64,000 nt of DNA from Limanda limanda (lineage: Eukaryota > Chordata > Actinopteri > Pleuronectiformes > Pleuronectidae): NCBI RefSeq assembly GCF_963576545.1, contig NC_083648.1:16534436-16598435 (forward strand). The letters run 5' to 3'. Positions 37,171-50,000 of the stretch are shown here, piece by piece. How positions within the stretch are numbered: the first letter of the stretch is position 1; the number at the start of each line of letters is the position of its first letter. The translations under genes were made by a program, and so were the position numbers. The notes beneath the pieces are model-generated. The model was not told where the DNA came from and ran no database searches. It worked only from the letters and a program-made list of their open reading frames with translations.

Positions 37171-37397
37171 AGTGTGTGTGTTTACTGTACTTGTGAGGAC
37201 CAAGACCTTACAGAGTGAGGACATATTTGGTATGTGAGGACATTTATTTACCGGTCCCCACTTTTTCAAAGGGCTGTCTGAGGGTATGGTTTTAGGGTTA
37301 GGGTTAAGGTTAAGGTAAGGGGCTTGGGAATGTATTAAGTCTTTGAGTGACCTAGGGTTAGGATAGATAGAAAGATCGGTTGTTAGATAGTTGAAGT

Positions 37398-37402
<5 letters not shown>
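37171..37402 (+). repeat. TG-linked GAGGACA/TCCTCAC hairpin repeat, copy 2
   Basis: Same motif order as copy 1: CTTGTGAGGACC, ACAGAGTGAGGACATATTTGG, GGTCCCCACTTTTTCAAAGG, a telomere-like TTAGGGTTAGGGTTAAGG stretch, GAATGTATTAAGTC, and GATAGTTGAAGTACAAACG leading into a 79-bp TG tract. Confidence 0.8.

Positions 37403-37403
<1 letters not shown>

Positions 37404-37482
<79 letters not shown>
37404..37482. repeat. (TG)n tract joined to hairpin repeat copy 2
   Basis: 79 bp of TG directly after the repeat's GTACAAACG end. Confidence 0.96.
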
Positions 37483-37484
<2 letters not shown>

Positions 37485-37821
37485 AAATGACAGATGTGGT
37501 GACATCAGTATAACAACATGTAACCATGTGCAGATGCAGATGCATATTCAGGTTCATCGTGTCTTCCTGAGAATTCCTTGTGTCAGCTGTGAGAACTTTA
37601 ACACAACAACAACAACAACACAACAAGGGCCACGCACACTACAAGTGAGTTAACAAAGACACGTTGTGAATATCACATTCACAAAACAACGAAATGTAGT
37701 AAAGACACTTTTTTTCTGAAGGGAAACACGGGATCCCGCCGCTCGCCTCCGCGCTGCAACTACACACAACCGAGCGCTCCACCGGATCCACTTCATCCGG
37801 TGCAAACAGAGAAACACTCAC

Positions 37822-38090
37822 CGAACAAACTCCACCCGTCACGGTTTCGGGTTTCTGAAGAACCCGTCCTCTCCTCGGCCGGTGACAGCAGCGTTACTCC
37901 AGCGGTGGAACATGTGTCTGAGACGAGCGGAGACGGATCCTTTGTTGCGCTAAACCAGCAGCTCCGCTCACACAGTCACAGGTAGTGAGGAACCCGAGGA
38001 TCAGTGTCCATTTACTCCGCACAACGGCCGCTGATTGGTCGCTTACACCACAACATAGCGTCATGCTCTCCTACTATTGGCTGAGACTCT
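37822..38090 (-). promoter_or_regulatory. CpG-rich promoter and probable first exon of a minus-strand neighbour gene
   Basis: CpG-dense 37.73-38.05 kb with two minus-strand CCAAT boxes at 38080-38076 and 38038-38034, then a GC-rich stretch ending in a near-perfect donor TTCG|GTGAGT at 37822/37821. That is the layout of a TATA-less vertebrate promoter followed by a short, probably non-coding first exon reading toward lower coordinates. In human, SPSB4 follows SLC25A36 in the same orientation and has a 5' non-coding exon, so spsb4 is a reasonable guess, but no coding exon of it lies in this window. Confidence 0.5.
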
Positions 38091-38606
38091 CGTGGTGCGT
38101 TCACGATTTCTCAGAAAGTCAACAAACCCATTTCTAGAGGAGTTCATGCCATGTATGTGTTAAAACTTTATCGAAGTTGATATTAAAAGTTCTCATTGTG
38201 CATCATTGGTTTATACCAGTTCTACCAATATTGCTATTACTGCTATTACTAATACAGCTGTTACTACGAGTAGTAGTACCAAAAATACTGTAGCATAATA
38301 ACAATGATACAATTCATAAGTGAGCTTTTTTATAACTTGCATAACTATTGTGGGATTTTTCAGATCCATGTTGGAAATAATCTTGTTGGAATTTTTATGT
38401 TTTATTGGGATCATCTGTTTTATGCAATGATGACTGCATTATTTCATTCGAATGTATTAAACTTTATTATGCTCCAAATCAAATATAAGTTCTACAGATG
38501 TTATGCTGACTTTATTTCAGAGAATCACTTTCAACTGCCACTGCATCTTCAATTTCTGTCACTAATTCAATAATTTGATATCCTTTCACAAGTTGACACG
38601 TTAGTC

Positions 38607-38645
<39 letters not shown>

Positions 38646-38680
38646 AAGTTAGTTAGTTAGTTAGCTAGCCAGTTAGTTAG
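38607..38680. repeat. (GTTA)n minisatellite-like run
   Basis: About 17 GTTA units with AAGT and GCTA/GCCA variants toward the right end. Confidence 0.95.
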
Positions 38681-39643
38681 TGCCCCAGCAATGCACATTC
38701 ACATTTACTCTTTCAACAGAGTAACACCTAAAGCAAACAGGACACATCAATAAGAAAAAAATAAAATAATAATAATAATAGTAGTTATAATAAAAGCAAC
38801 AATAATCAGCAAAAGAGCTGGTTAGTGGGACAAACCCGTACTTAGTGCTGCAGGTATGAGGCTTTCAATGAAGCAGGCCCTGCTGCAAAAAATTGACCAG
38901 TACCTGTGTCCTGATGACTATATGTTAAGGTGGCATGTGAGTTTATATTTTTAGAAAGTCGTGTTTTTGATCACTGTGAAGCACATTTTCAGATTCTACA
39001 AAATGTAATTATAATGGTTTTATTGCATACATTATCATAATAGCTTCATATTTATGTAGTGGCCTTTGATCAGTGTTTTATGATAAAAAGCCATGTCCAC
39101 ACCTATACCTGGCAGTGATATTTCCAACAGCACTTGAAGGTGCCATCCTCCCCATGCTTAATTTCTCTGATCTTGTGTACATGTCACACTATGGCCTTCA
39201 GCTCCTTCTTCACCGCTCAACCAATCAGTGGCCTGTTAGAATGACGTCAGTTCAGATTCATAACCACAAAATCAAAAGAGTGATGTGCTGTAAAATCTGG
39301 ATCTCACTATATAGAGGGATGATTGATTTGCATCTGGCCAGTGTGTGTGTGTGTTTGTGTGAGGCTGGGTGTGCATGTGTGTGTGTGTTAATGTGTGTGG
39401 TGCTGTTTGTGCTAAACAACAGGCACACAGTGGCACTACAAAGTCAATACAAACTAATGTATTTAGTCACTTAGTCCAACCATGACCACGTATGATGATA
39501 GATTATTCCCATTTCCATCTACTCTCATACATTGATTAGTTCTGCTGCAGGTATTACACACGCACTACACAGAGATAAACACAAATCAATGATTAGCCTC
39601 TAATGTCTGAGGATGAAAAATTAGGATATGAGCAATGAGGAAG

Positions 39644-39648
<5 letters not shown>

Positions 39649-39740
<92 letters not shown>
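39649..39740. repeat. (TG)n microsatellite
   Basis: About 92 bp of uninterrupted TG. Confidence 0.97.
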
Positions 39741-39742
<2 letters not shown>

Positions 39743-40164
39743 AGCGTGAAGATATGTCATCGCTTTATCTTACACGACTTGTTTGGTTACCTGAATTTTA
39801 AATTATAACATTATTATGACATTAAAACCAAAATTACACCTTTGCTTTTCTATTAGCAGCTGTTTGGCTCCCCCCTCTGGTCTTGGTAGGCAATTACAGA
39901 TAGTTCCTTGTCATTCTTTTCATCCTTCCATTTCTTTTCCTTTAGGTTTTTGATCATTTTAACGTTATATGTATAAAATAAAAAATCTACTTTTTTGCTA
40001 TGTCTATTTAAACACATGGTCTTTAATATGTGTGTATATATAAGGAAATATATAGATATATCTCGTTTTTGTATCCTGAGAATCCTGGTTTAGGTCAATT
40101 GAATTCTATAAATAGACCGTAGGTGTGAAGATGAGAATAAATGGTTGTTTATGTATTTATCTTT

Positions 40165-40285
40165 TGCGCTGCAATTGGCTGGTGACCTGTTACTGGTGAA
40201 ACCCTGCCTCTTGCCCAATGTCCAATGGGATTGGATCCAGCTCCCCCGCCACCCTCGGGATAAACTGTATAGATGATGGATGGAT
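40165..40285 (+). repeat. Teleost retroposon 3' terminus, plus orientation
   Basis: ATTGGCTGGTGACCTGTTAC, CCTCTTGCCCAATGTCC, GGGATTGGATCCAGCTCCCC and GGATAAACTGTATAGATGAT, ending in GGATGGATT. This is the terminal part of the same consensus as the 12.1-kb fragment, truncated on its 5' side as LINE copies usually are. It lies about 0.25 kb past the likely slc25a36 poly(A) site. Confidence 0.6.
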
Positions 40286-40549
40286 TCTCAGCATCTTTGG
40301 CACAGATATTTCCTCAGGGATTAATTAAGTTTTGTCTTTTTATCAATACGATGAAAAAAAGGAAAAGCCTTCCACTATTCTTTACTTAAATCTATCATTT
40401 TTCATGTTTTACTGAAGAATAGTGTATTTTCATCATGTATAATCCTGACACATGAACAACTCTTAACTGCTAAAAACAAATACGCAATACTTTTGAGTAA
40501 GTAAAGAAATGCAAAAATAAATTGGACATAACTATAGTTGAAAATGGAT

Positions 40550-40555
40550 TTTATT
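40550..40555 (-). terminator. Canonical poly(A) signal AATAAA, likely distal slc25a36 end
   Basis: On the minus strand the sequence reads GTAAATAAAATCC, followed 20-40 nt later by a T-rich stretch (ATTTATTTTTGC). It is the last good signal before repeat-rich intergenic sequence, about 2.8 kb after the stop. Confidence 0.45.
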
Positions 40556-42148
40556 TACTTTTGTCTTTGAAAACAAACAAACAAAAACACATCAACAACT
40601 GAGCTGGCAAAAACAAATCTTCCAGGTTTCATTCGACCCTGCATGAGGCTGCATCCTGTCTACAGCCTGAAGAGACTGAGTTGCATACAGACACTGAAAT
40701 TATGTCAAAACGAAAAAATAAAAATAAATGAAATGTCCAGTTGTCCGTTCATGTCACATTTTGGTAGTTTGGCCTCAAGTGTTACTGCGATGGAGCTGAA
40801 GACATAAAAAGCCATTAGTGTTTTATAGCAAAGCGTGGACATTAAAGTGAGTCAGCAATTTTTCTCAAGCACCAACATCAACTCAGGAGTCGCAACAAGT
40901 CACCGGAGACTGGAAATCAATAACTATTACGAGTAACAGCACCTCGGTTTGCCTCCGACATAATACTGCAAGGAGGGAAAATGAGAGCTTTCAAGAACAT
41001 CATGTTTTCTGTAACTGGGAAAATAAATATTTTAAAACATGAAAGGTGGGAATTTTCAAATTTTTCATTGACGATTGAGTGTGCACTGAGACAGGATTTT
41101 ACATGTTTTACATGACACGCTGATTCGTCCCAAAAGGCGGCAGTTTAAAGGCATTTTAGATAACTTCAAAGAGCCAATCGTAATCACGGAACGCCATTAT
41201 CAGGTTTATGATATCAATTTGTAAAAATGATTATCAAACGTTTTAGAGATAGCTTGAATTGTACATTTACTGTCCCATACCCACAACTCTATTCAGTAAC
41301 AGAGAAAAGGAGCAATTTCTGGATCTCTCGGATTCAGTCTTTAACAATGCACTCTAAGCTGAGGTACCCTGCACACATTCCAGTTTTAAACTCTCAAATT
41401 AAAACACTTCCAATTCGATATTCAGACATGTTGCATATGAGACCCCAAAATACTCTTGTCAGACAATATACAACTATGTAAACACGTTACAGAAACATCC
41501 AAACGTTGCGAAATGGAACACTTTTAATGAACGCTGTAAAATAACTAATCAACACTGCAGCACAACTGTTGACGAGATGTATTTGTGCTGCAGCTTTTCT
41601 TAGCTTTCCTGAAAAAGCAAATGTTTTGAATGGCAGCTCACAGCAACATGCAAGTGAAGGAAAAAAAAACAAAAAAAAGTATTTAAAAACAAAAAAGAAA
41701 GTCACGCAATGTCAACAGTCCATGTCAAAACGAGGTTAAATTGCACAAAAATGAAAATCATACATGGACCTAAAAAAAACTATATATAATATGAATATAC
41801 AGTATCTGTATTATATAAACACATTTGGACATCCTTCACAGCTACTGACAACTCTAAACTGTAAAATATATCTGCTATAAGAACAGTTGCGCAAAATACC
41901 ATTTTGATATACAGCAATACTTTTTTTCCTTCTTTTACAATGTACAAGATAAAACTGTCCACACAATAAAATGCAAAGCACAAGCCCCTAAAAGGCCACA
42001 AAAGTGCATGTTATCAGGTCAGATGGAAGCCACTGGAAGGAAGGACTGGCAGGAGAGTGGGAGCGAAGGCTCCCGGTGTCGCAGGGGAGCTTCTCTACAC
42101 TCAGTCTTGCGAGTTTTATAATTAGAGGAGGGAAATCTGGAGTAGATA

Positions 42149-42154
42149 TTTATT
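42149..42154 (-). terminator. Possible proximal poly(A) signal AATAAA
   Basis: Minus-strand AATAAA about 1.18 kb after the slc25a36 stop codon. Downstream GT-richness is weak, so use of this site is uncertain. Confidence 0.3.
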
Positions 42155-43334
42155 ATACATGCAGGCGCACACACACACCCGCGACTGCAGTTGCACAAAC
42201 ACATACACGCACACAGTCATGAGCGTGAAAGTGACTAATGTGTTAAACTCACAGATGAAACCCCATAAATATTCTCCCACTCCAAACGTTTCCCCGACAC
42301 GTCACATTATATTCAAGTAAGCCACACTCTAAATGTAGTTACTTAGTATCGGTGCCTTGTGGACACTCACAGACACCTCACAAAGGACACAACGCTCTTG
42401 TACTTTCACAAAAGATATTTTTTATGTCCTATGCTGCGACTGTGCGCAGGACGCAGCTGGTCTGGTATTTGATCTCTGTTCAGCTTTTAACAAACCGTCA
42501 ACGCCGCAGGCCAACTTCCGCTGAGCCGTGTCGCCGTCAGGCCGAGCTACAGAGGAATCAAACACTGAATGAAAGTCAGCTTTTCAAGCTACTCTTCATA
42601 AATACTAGCTAGAGTCTGTGGACGTCACAAGGCGTGAAGGGATGGGAGGGGGCAGTGCCGTTTGTGAGGGGAATGCTTGAAGCCACACTTTCTGTAGTGC
42701 AAAAATTAGTGGGTTTCAATGAATTAAAAACAGTGAAGTCTTTGTTTCTCACATTCAAGCTTAAATTAACATTCCTCAACTGCCAGCTATCTCATCATAC
42801 AGTAGTCTTACAGCACTGAAGCGGGGGCAGACAGTTAGTCTGCACATGGAGAGACTCTTGAAACTGACCAACAGTATATTTAATAACCATCTTTCCTGTC
42901 AAGTTCAGTTTCCATCCGACCAATATCTCTATGAAAGTGAGGAACTGTTTTTGATCCTTCACTTAAAAGGAAGCAAGCTAAAACACTTTTCTGTTAAGGC
43001 CACTGAAATGTGCGCAATTCTTTTCCTTAAGGAGGTACCTTGTGTTTTTGTCTGTGTCCTTCACTCTCTTGTCCCCACCCTTATTACCGCTTCTGTAACC
43101 TATGGCGCCCTCTATCTGTTCCAGCAGCCTGATGAAGGGAACTGGGGTTGGTGATGCTGATATGATAACTATTTTTTCTCCCACCCTTGGTCTTCATGTG
43201 ATTTCCACGTGTCCTCTCCTGGTCCACTAGAGTTTCTTCGGTTTTCCTTTGGTCTTCACTTTGCCAAAGGGCATCCTTCTCAGTCATTTGCAAACCGTCT
43301 CCCTCTTTAAACAGGAAGGACACGTGCCCGGTGG

Positions 43335-43528
43335 CTAACGGCCCAACAGGTACAGTACAACCTCATAGGTGCACATCATGATGGCAGTGTTGGGGATTTG
43401 TCTGACGAGGTGGGTGGTCAGGCCGCGGTACAGCGCCCGGTATCCCTCCTCCCTTGGTACCGTGAGCAGAGTTTGGAAGAAGGAGCGATACTTGCTGCCC
43501 TCTTCTCGTAGCCGTGTTCGTATCACTT
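43335..43528 (-). CDS. slc25a36: slc25a36 coding exon 7 and stop codon
   Basis: A terminal coding exon with acceptor TAATTGCAG|AAGTGA, 194 nt including TAG at 43337-43335. It encodes [20 protein letters not shown], then a loop, then [20 protein letters not shown] and the C-terminus YLLGR. It contains helix 6 and the conserved R-x-x-P-N-T-A motif. The open frame extends upstream past the acceptor into the intron, which is not coding. Confidence 0.96.
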
Positions 43529-46500
43529 CTGCAATTACGAGAGCAAAGAAAGAAAATTGTGTTAGTTGTCCAACTGTGAGCATACGCCCCTGGACCCGTC
43601 TAATCCTTTACAAAACAAGCAGCTAGATATACGGATGACTCGATGTCTCAGAATGACTTAACACAAGCCAAACTGAAGGTATCTGAACTTCTGCATTTAG
43701 CCTTGGTGGAGAATGATAGTGATATTTATAGCATAAGTGGAGCATGATATTTTCCAGTCACAAAATGTGAGTCACTGCCTCACTCAAAATGCAACATGTC
43801 ATGATGCTACAGAGCAATGTGACATAGTTTGTATTCCATAACAGATACTAACAATTAGAGGCATCTGCCTAGTTGTGTATGTTAGAGAGTCAGAGTAACG
43901 CCACAGATGGTGACATGTTCAAAATGGATTGTGGGTATTTAAGATGTCAACTCTGGTTCTCTATCAGAAACGAGCGCTGTGCTCAAAACCTCACTGGCAA
44001 AATAATACCCCAACATCTACACATCATAATATTGTTCATACATTATGCATTTCAAATCACTAAAAAAGTTGACACAATAGAGCACTAACTGCATTATTTA
44101 AACAATAAGGCCATATTCCATGGGATTTGTTGATAAAAAAATAAATACGGAATATCATTGGCTTTATCTTTGGAGAAGGTGAGTGAGAGAGAAGCGTACC
44201 ATGAGGGTAGGCTATGGAGGTGGCACAGGTCTTGGAGGTGGCTGCAGCGAGCATCATGCCCACAAAGTCTGAGGCATCTTTGACCGACTCCTCCTCTTCG
44301 TCCATGCTGGTGTGAGCCTTGTACTCCAGCAGTTTACGTTTGATGCTCTCATAGATGACAAAATGGACAACAGTCTCTGAGATTCCAGCGTATGAGGCTG
44401 ACATGCCCCGGTAAAAGCCTCGCAGGCCGTCCATCTGGTACACCCGCCGCACGCACTCAAACGCATTCATTGGCCGCTCCCCCCGGTTTCTGTAAGGATA
44501 AAGAGCCTTTTAATTCAAGTCTACAAACACCATGTTTAAATTCTCATTATTGTTATAAAGAGGGGTGAAGTTCCTCACCTGGCATCCAGCTGCAGACGCG
44601 TCTTTATCAGCCAGATGGGGTTGGTGGCTGTGATGGCGGTGAACCCTGGAAATTCAGAGGGGGTCAAAGGTTCAGACAGAGGCAGAGACACGTGGAAGAA
44701 CACAATCTTATCAAGTGAACTAAATATTCTATATGGTGCAAGAACAGTGACACAGTGCTTCACTAAACTGGATCAACTTGCTTCAGTGTTTCACTTTTGA
44801 CCAAGCTATCTCTACTGGGTCCTTATTGTAGAAATATTATCTGGGTGTGTAACTGTACCTCAACCCACATGTGCATAATCAGCGTGTGTAAATAAGTAAA
44901 AGAAACCGCAAATCTGTGCTGAGAGATTTGTGGACCAATGTGCAAATACATGGACAGATCTGCGAATATGGTATTCAAGAGAAAATCACTGTATAGATGA
45001 AATGAGACTAAATTTGTATCTTGTTTTCGGACAGAAATACACACATAACATATTGATCCTTTTCATGTGAAATGCTCTGCAGGTGCATGTAAACCAAACA
45101 GTTAACGTCCTGAAGTAATATATCTTATATTAAAACAGTGCATGAAGGCTGCAGCTCTACGTGGTCAGTGCTTTTTTTTTAATTCATCTTTTAAAAATAA
45201 TTACATGGAACATCTGTGGGTAATGAGGTCGAGTATGAACTTTATGGTGCCTCTTAGTGTGACAGAATGTTATAAAACTTCTGTCTGATTCATTTCTTTT
45301 TAATTGCGAATGATTTTGGTTCTATTGAAAATCTTTAACAATTAAAACATGAGCTCATCCATACAGAGGAGGATTTCAGAGATTTCATTTTCACATGACA
45401 TTATTTCATGATCTGCCATAACACAACTTCTAGGAGGAAACACATTGGGTTTTGACATTGCTCAAAATTTTAAATTTAAGCAATATGGACCTAATGTGCA
45501 CACACTCATTAGTCAATGAATGTGTCAATTTGTATTTATTCTACAACATTTAACAAACCAGTGGTTACCTGGTTAGATACTACAGACAGGCTGCTGGCCT
45601 GATACTCGCCCAACTACAAAAGCAGGGAGAAAAAAGATGGTGTCTGGAGGAGATTCTTCAATTATTCAGCAGGACTAAAGTGGAAAGTCTCTGGTGTGGA
45701 ATGTCGTGTAGCCTTTAGTTCCTAATGGTGGCAGGCCAACTTGTTCTAAATCCATCGGTCGTCACAGCAAACCTCAATGTTTGCTTAGTTTGAAACAAGA
45801 GGTCACTCAAAAAGTAGGTTGCATTGCAAATGCATTGAGGATGCTATGTGTGCACAGAATATACAATATATGGAACAGATGTGAGTGTGTGCATGTGCTT
45901 GCTTGGACTGTGTAGAGGGGAAGTTACTTTGTTAAGCAGGAGCAGTAGGCAATCTATAGTAATGTGGAGTTTATTATGTAGTGTGTAAAACTAGTTAGTG
46001 AGCATTTTGTATCATTAAGAAATGGCACAAAGTCTCAAACTTTCTGATGTTGATGATCGACAGAGAAACCAAACATGGCTATTTGTGGAAAACTGCTAGA
46101 CAAGAGCAAGTCTCTAAAGAGGCCTGAGTACATCTAGTCTATCAGTGCGACAGAAGAACCCTACGTTAAGGCAACTGCGTGAAGAAGAGAGGAGGACACA
46201 GGTCTGTTGAAGAGAGGTAGAGAAGAACAAAAAAGAGGAAGGAGAAAAAAGAAGGAAGTAGCGTCTATGGTGTGTACTCACGAGGGAGGGGCAAAGCTCC
46301 TCCAGCTCCTCCCCGCTGCAGCTAGTAGCCTGCAGATATGGGGGGCTCAGATGGCGGGGGTGTCCCACCCAATCACGCAGGGGTGAAAGCTTTACAGTAA
46401 AGCCCTAAAATAGACACAGGCTTTTCTGTACCACAGTCACACACAAGCAGCAGTCACATCCAAACCCCAACCCCACCAACCCACCCCCCAAACCCACTGG

Positions 46501-46946
46501 TACTGCACATGGAGAAGTGATGGGAGGTGATGAACTCACCTCCCCACACCTATCCCCAAACTCTAAGCCCCACGCCCTCCAATTTACCTTCATTTGTTGA
46601 ATGAAGTGGTTTTAAATTTACTTTATTTTTCAAATTATAAGAATTTACTCTTTATCAACTGGAATAAAGCAAATGTTGACTGAACAGAAGCCAACCCAAT
46701 CCAAACCTCCAGCTCCATATCACAGAAGCGAGGCAAAAAAACACAACACACAACAAATACAAAGGCAGAAAATAAAAACTGAAGTTGTATATTCTTCTTC
46801 ATCAGTTTATAGTCTACACATCAGTGAAAGAATGAAATCAAAATGAGGTAGAAAATAAAGAGAGGCAGGTTGAAATGCTAACCTTGTCGTTAAGAGGGGA
46901 ATGATAGTGATGAAAAGAGGAATCCATTTTATGACCATGTGATGAA

Positions 46947-47027
<81 letters not shown>

Positions 47028-50000
47028 TATATATATAGATATAGAGTGAAGTGAGACAATGAGGTGGAACTATCAATACAACAAAGTCTGCCCCATATAG
47101 CTCTCATGCAAAACCTGATTCTCTGGAGAAACTAGGATTAATTTAAAAATAACATAGAAATGTCCTTGCACTGAGAGAAAATTAGTCCCTAGAGAGAAAA
47201 AGAGACAAGTCCTCTTGAATGTCACAGAACACGACACTCAAAGTAAAAAAGGGAAAATAAGTTTTTACAATTGCAGAATGCAAACATTTATTGTCTATGT
47301 CTAAACATATATCCTCACATCATGTTTATAAGCCCATTTAATTTAACTTCACGGGGAAAATATAATTACAAGTTCTTTTATGGAATTTTGTTTGTTTTAG
47401 CTTTGAGTATAAATCTTATGAGGTCTTACGTGTGCTCATTAATATCTGATCTGAAAATTTGTTTACAAAATATGTTAACTTTTTTTACTTAATCACCAGT
47501 TTTTCCTCAAAACCAACTTTATATATATATATATATATATGTAAATAAATAAATAGATAAAGGTGACTAAATAAAGGACTTAGCAAAGACTTAGCTGGTG
47601 TGTGTGCTGGATGTATGTTACTATATAAACCTAAAGAGTCGATCTAATGTTCAAAAACTTCAATAGGAAAACAAAAAGTAACAAATTATTTTGTTAAGGG
47701 AAGTCAACCTCACTTGATTTCCTTCGTAGTCATTTCTTTAGGCATTACGCAGATACTACCGTATATATGTGCATTGATACAGCCCAATTCCCTGAGCTTG
47801 ACCTCAGTGGATGTGCTGCTGCATGTTCTGATCTTTCAATGGTACATAATGCCTGTAATGTCTCCAGGGGAGGTTTGACCTACATTCAAGGCAAATATGC
47901 TTTAGATTACGTGCAGGAGAGGAAGATACGTCGGAGTAGAGTCCAACCAAGCCTCCCTTTCCTGGACTACAACTGGAGCAAACCATTCAAAGTAGAGAGG
48001 CAGTAACTCTTCAAAGTTACGACACTGAAAAAGATATCTTGCATCTGGGTTCAATGTAGCAATTCAGACACAAAGGTTTTCTGTAGTTATGCTTCTCCCC
48101 AGTGCTGAACAGCCCAGGGACAGTGTGTGTGGAAAATGTGTGAAAATGAAAGACAAGGAGGCAGTTGTGTAGCTCAATGAATCAAGACACCAGAAGACAT
48201 TTGTACGCCACTTGTGGCTTATGGGCTAAGGTATAATATAAACATGCCTGTGGACGTCATTGTCATGCTAATGAGGATGTGTATGCAACATCAAGGAAAA
48301 ATAGCTCTATCCTTAAAGCATTATGTTTATTTTATTTCCCTCCTTGTTTGTGATACAAAGTCTTATGTTTACATAATTTGCTTTATGTATCTGCGCTTTA
48401 ACTGTGTGTTTTTTAACCTGATAGAGGAACTGATGATAGGAGACTCATGGCAAAATCTTCAGTATATTCAACGCCTTTGAAAATACAATGAAAGACTTTT
48501 GGATTATGGAACAAAACCGATTCTCCTTTATGAGAAACCAAGACGAGACACTTATAGTATTGGTAAATGATGACAAGAGTGATGACAACCTTCTGGAGCA
48601 GTGACAAGGTTAGCATTTCTTTTAGGCTGACAACATAAAATCAAATTATTTGTCATTATTTTACCTTTACTTTTTTGAGAAAATAAGCAGAGGGAAAGGG
48701 GGGAGGAGTGTGTCAAGACTAAGAAATCGGTATCAGAAGAACCTAAACCTACAAACGAGCAGCAGACACACTGCCACAAGCAATGGTATTATCATTTCAA
48801 ATGAATAACCATCATGAACTCTCTAATATTCATAAAATAATCACCATGGTTTTCATCATACCAGTGTAAAGAAATCGGGTGCTACCTGACGTGTCCGCCC
48901 AAGTGCCAGGGGCCCCGGTTGACCTTTAGGGACAGTGCTCTCTCCTCTATACACACACACAGAGCAAAGAAGGGGGCCCAGACCACACTGTTCAAGTAAC
49001 AACTGGGATGTTAAACCATTTACAGAGTCCTCTGGCGAGGCCTCAAAATTAAAGAATACAAAGATATATAGTAAAGAAGGGAGAGGAGGATAAAATAATA
49101 ATAATGTAAGACATAGGGGAGGCAGGGTGAGGAGAGGAGGAAAGCACAACCTAAGCTTTGAGGACCACGTGTTTTTCTTCTTTTTGTCAAGCAGATAGAA
49201 ATACTGTACATGCAGCACAGACATGGGTAAACGTCATCAGTCACATTATAACTCCTAACTGCTTGGCTGCTGGGTTTCACTTGGTTTTAGTACAGATGTA
49301 AAGGTTCTGTCTCCTCAAACATATGTGAGCTGTAGAGACACCATGAAGAGACAAGATACGAAGAATAAGAGTGTATGTAGAGGGGGGGGGGTAGAAAAAG
49401 CTGAGGAGAGTAAGTGGTATTTGCTATGTGATGGTTTCAAGGTGCCCGTTTTTCTTAATTGCCATTTATGAGATTAACTCTGTCATGTAAAATCATTTGA
49501 TTGTATAAAATACAGTGTTTGAAACATCGATAAATGGATTTTCACCATAGCCAAGGTAAAGGTCAATTTGATCCTAAGAGTCTTAAATTGTGCTTTCTGT
49601 TAAATCCGGTATTGTCTATATTTAATATTTCTATGCATAAAAGAGCAACGTAATATCTAGTCATAACAGATACTATACGTTAGCTTCTGCATGCTTTAGG
49701 TATTGACTTTTAGCTTTTGTTGTGAATATCCCACCATCCCACACATGTATATAAAGCAGGGGTAAAGGGCTAAATGAAGAGACAATTTAGGGATGTTTAA
49801 AAACAATGAGAAAGTAAAAATTAAATTTATATGTATCTCATGAAGACAAACTGAAAATTCAAAACATGTTGTTTTTTGTCTTTTTTATAAAACCCAACAT
49901 GACTTACACTGCCCAGGCAGACTGACAGGCAGATTTAACAGAGAGAAGGATAGACAGATTGAACAGACAGACAGACAGAAAGGAGGGCGGGGCAGAGGGA

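Larger units (their letters stand above)
38100..40160. other. Intergenic sequence between slc25a36 and the 38-kb CpG promoter
   Basis: About 2 kb that would be the upstream region of the minus-strand neighbour. AT-rich, with the GTTA run and a TG tract. No gene. Confidence 0.6.
40530..43334 (-). other. slc25a36: Predicted slc25a36 3' untranslated region
   Basis: About 2.8 kb between the stop codon and a minus-strand AATAAA at 40555-40550. It is AT-rich (41.0-42.0 kb particularly), has no convincing open frame on either strand, and unusually for this window has no long microsatellite. The mammalian orthologue also has a long 3' UTR. A proximal AATAAA at 42154-42149 could give a shorter isoform. 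The end is inferred from the signal only. Confidence 0.55.

Noticed and set aside
37045..37626. 193-codon minus-strand frame
   Set aside because: It is kept open by the (TG)n tract and by hairpin repeat copy 2.
38607..38680. CRISPR-like direct repeats
   Set aside because: It is a simple GTTA microsatellite without spacers, in a vertebrate genome.
43873..44088. Plus-strand frame in slc25a36 intron 6
   Set aside because: Antisense to the intron with no domain or splice context.
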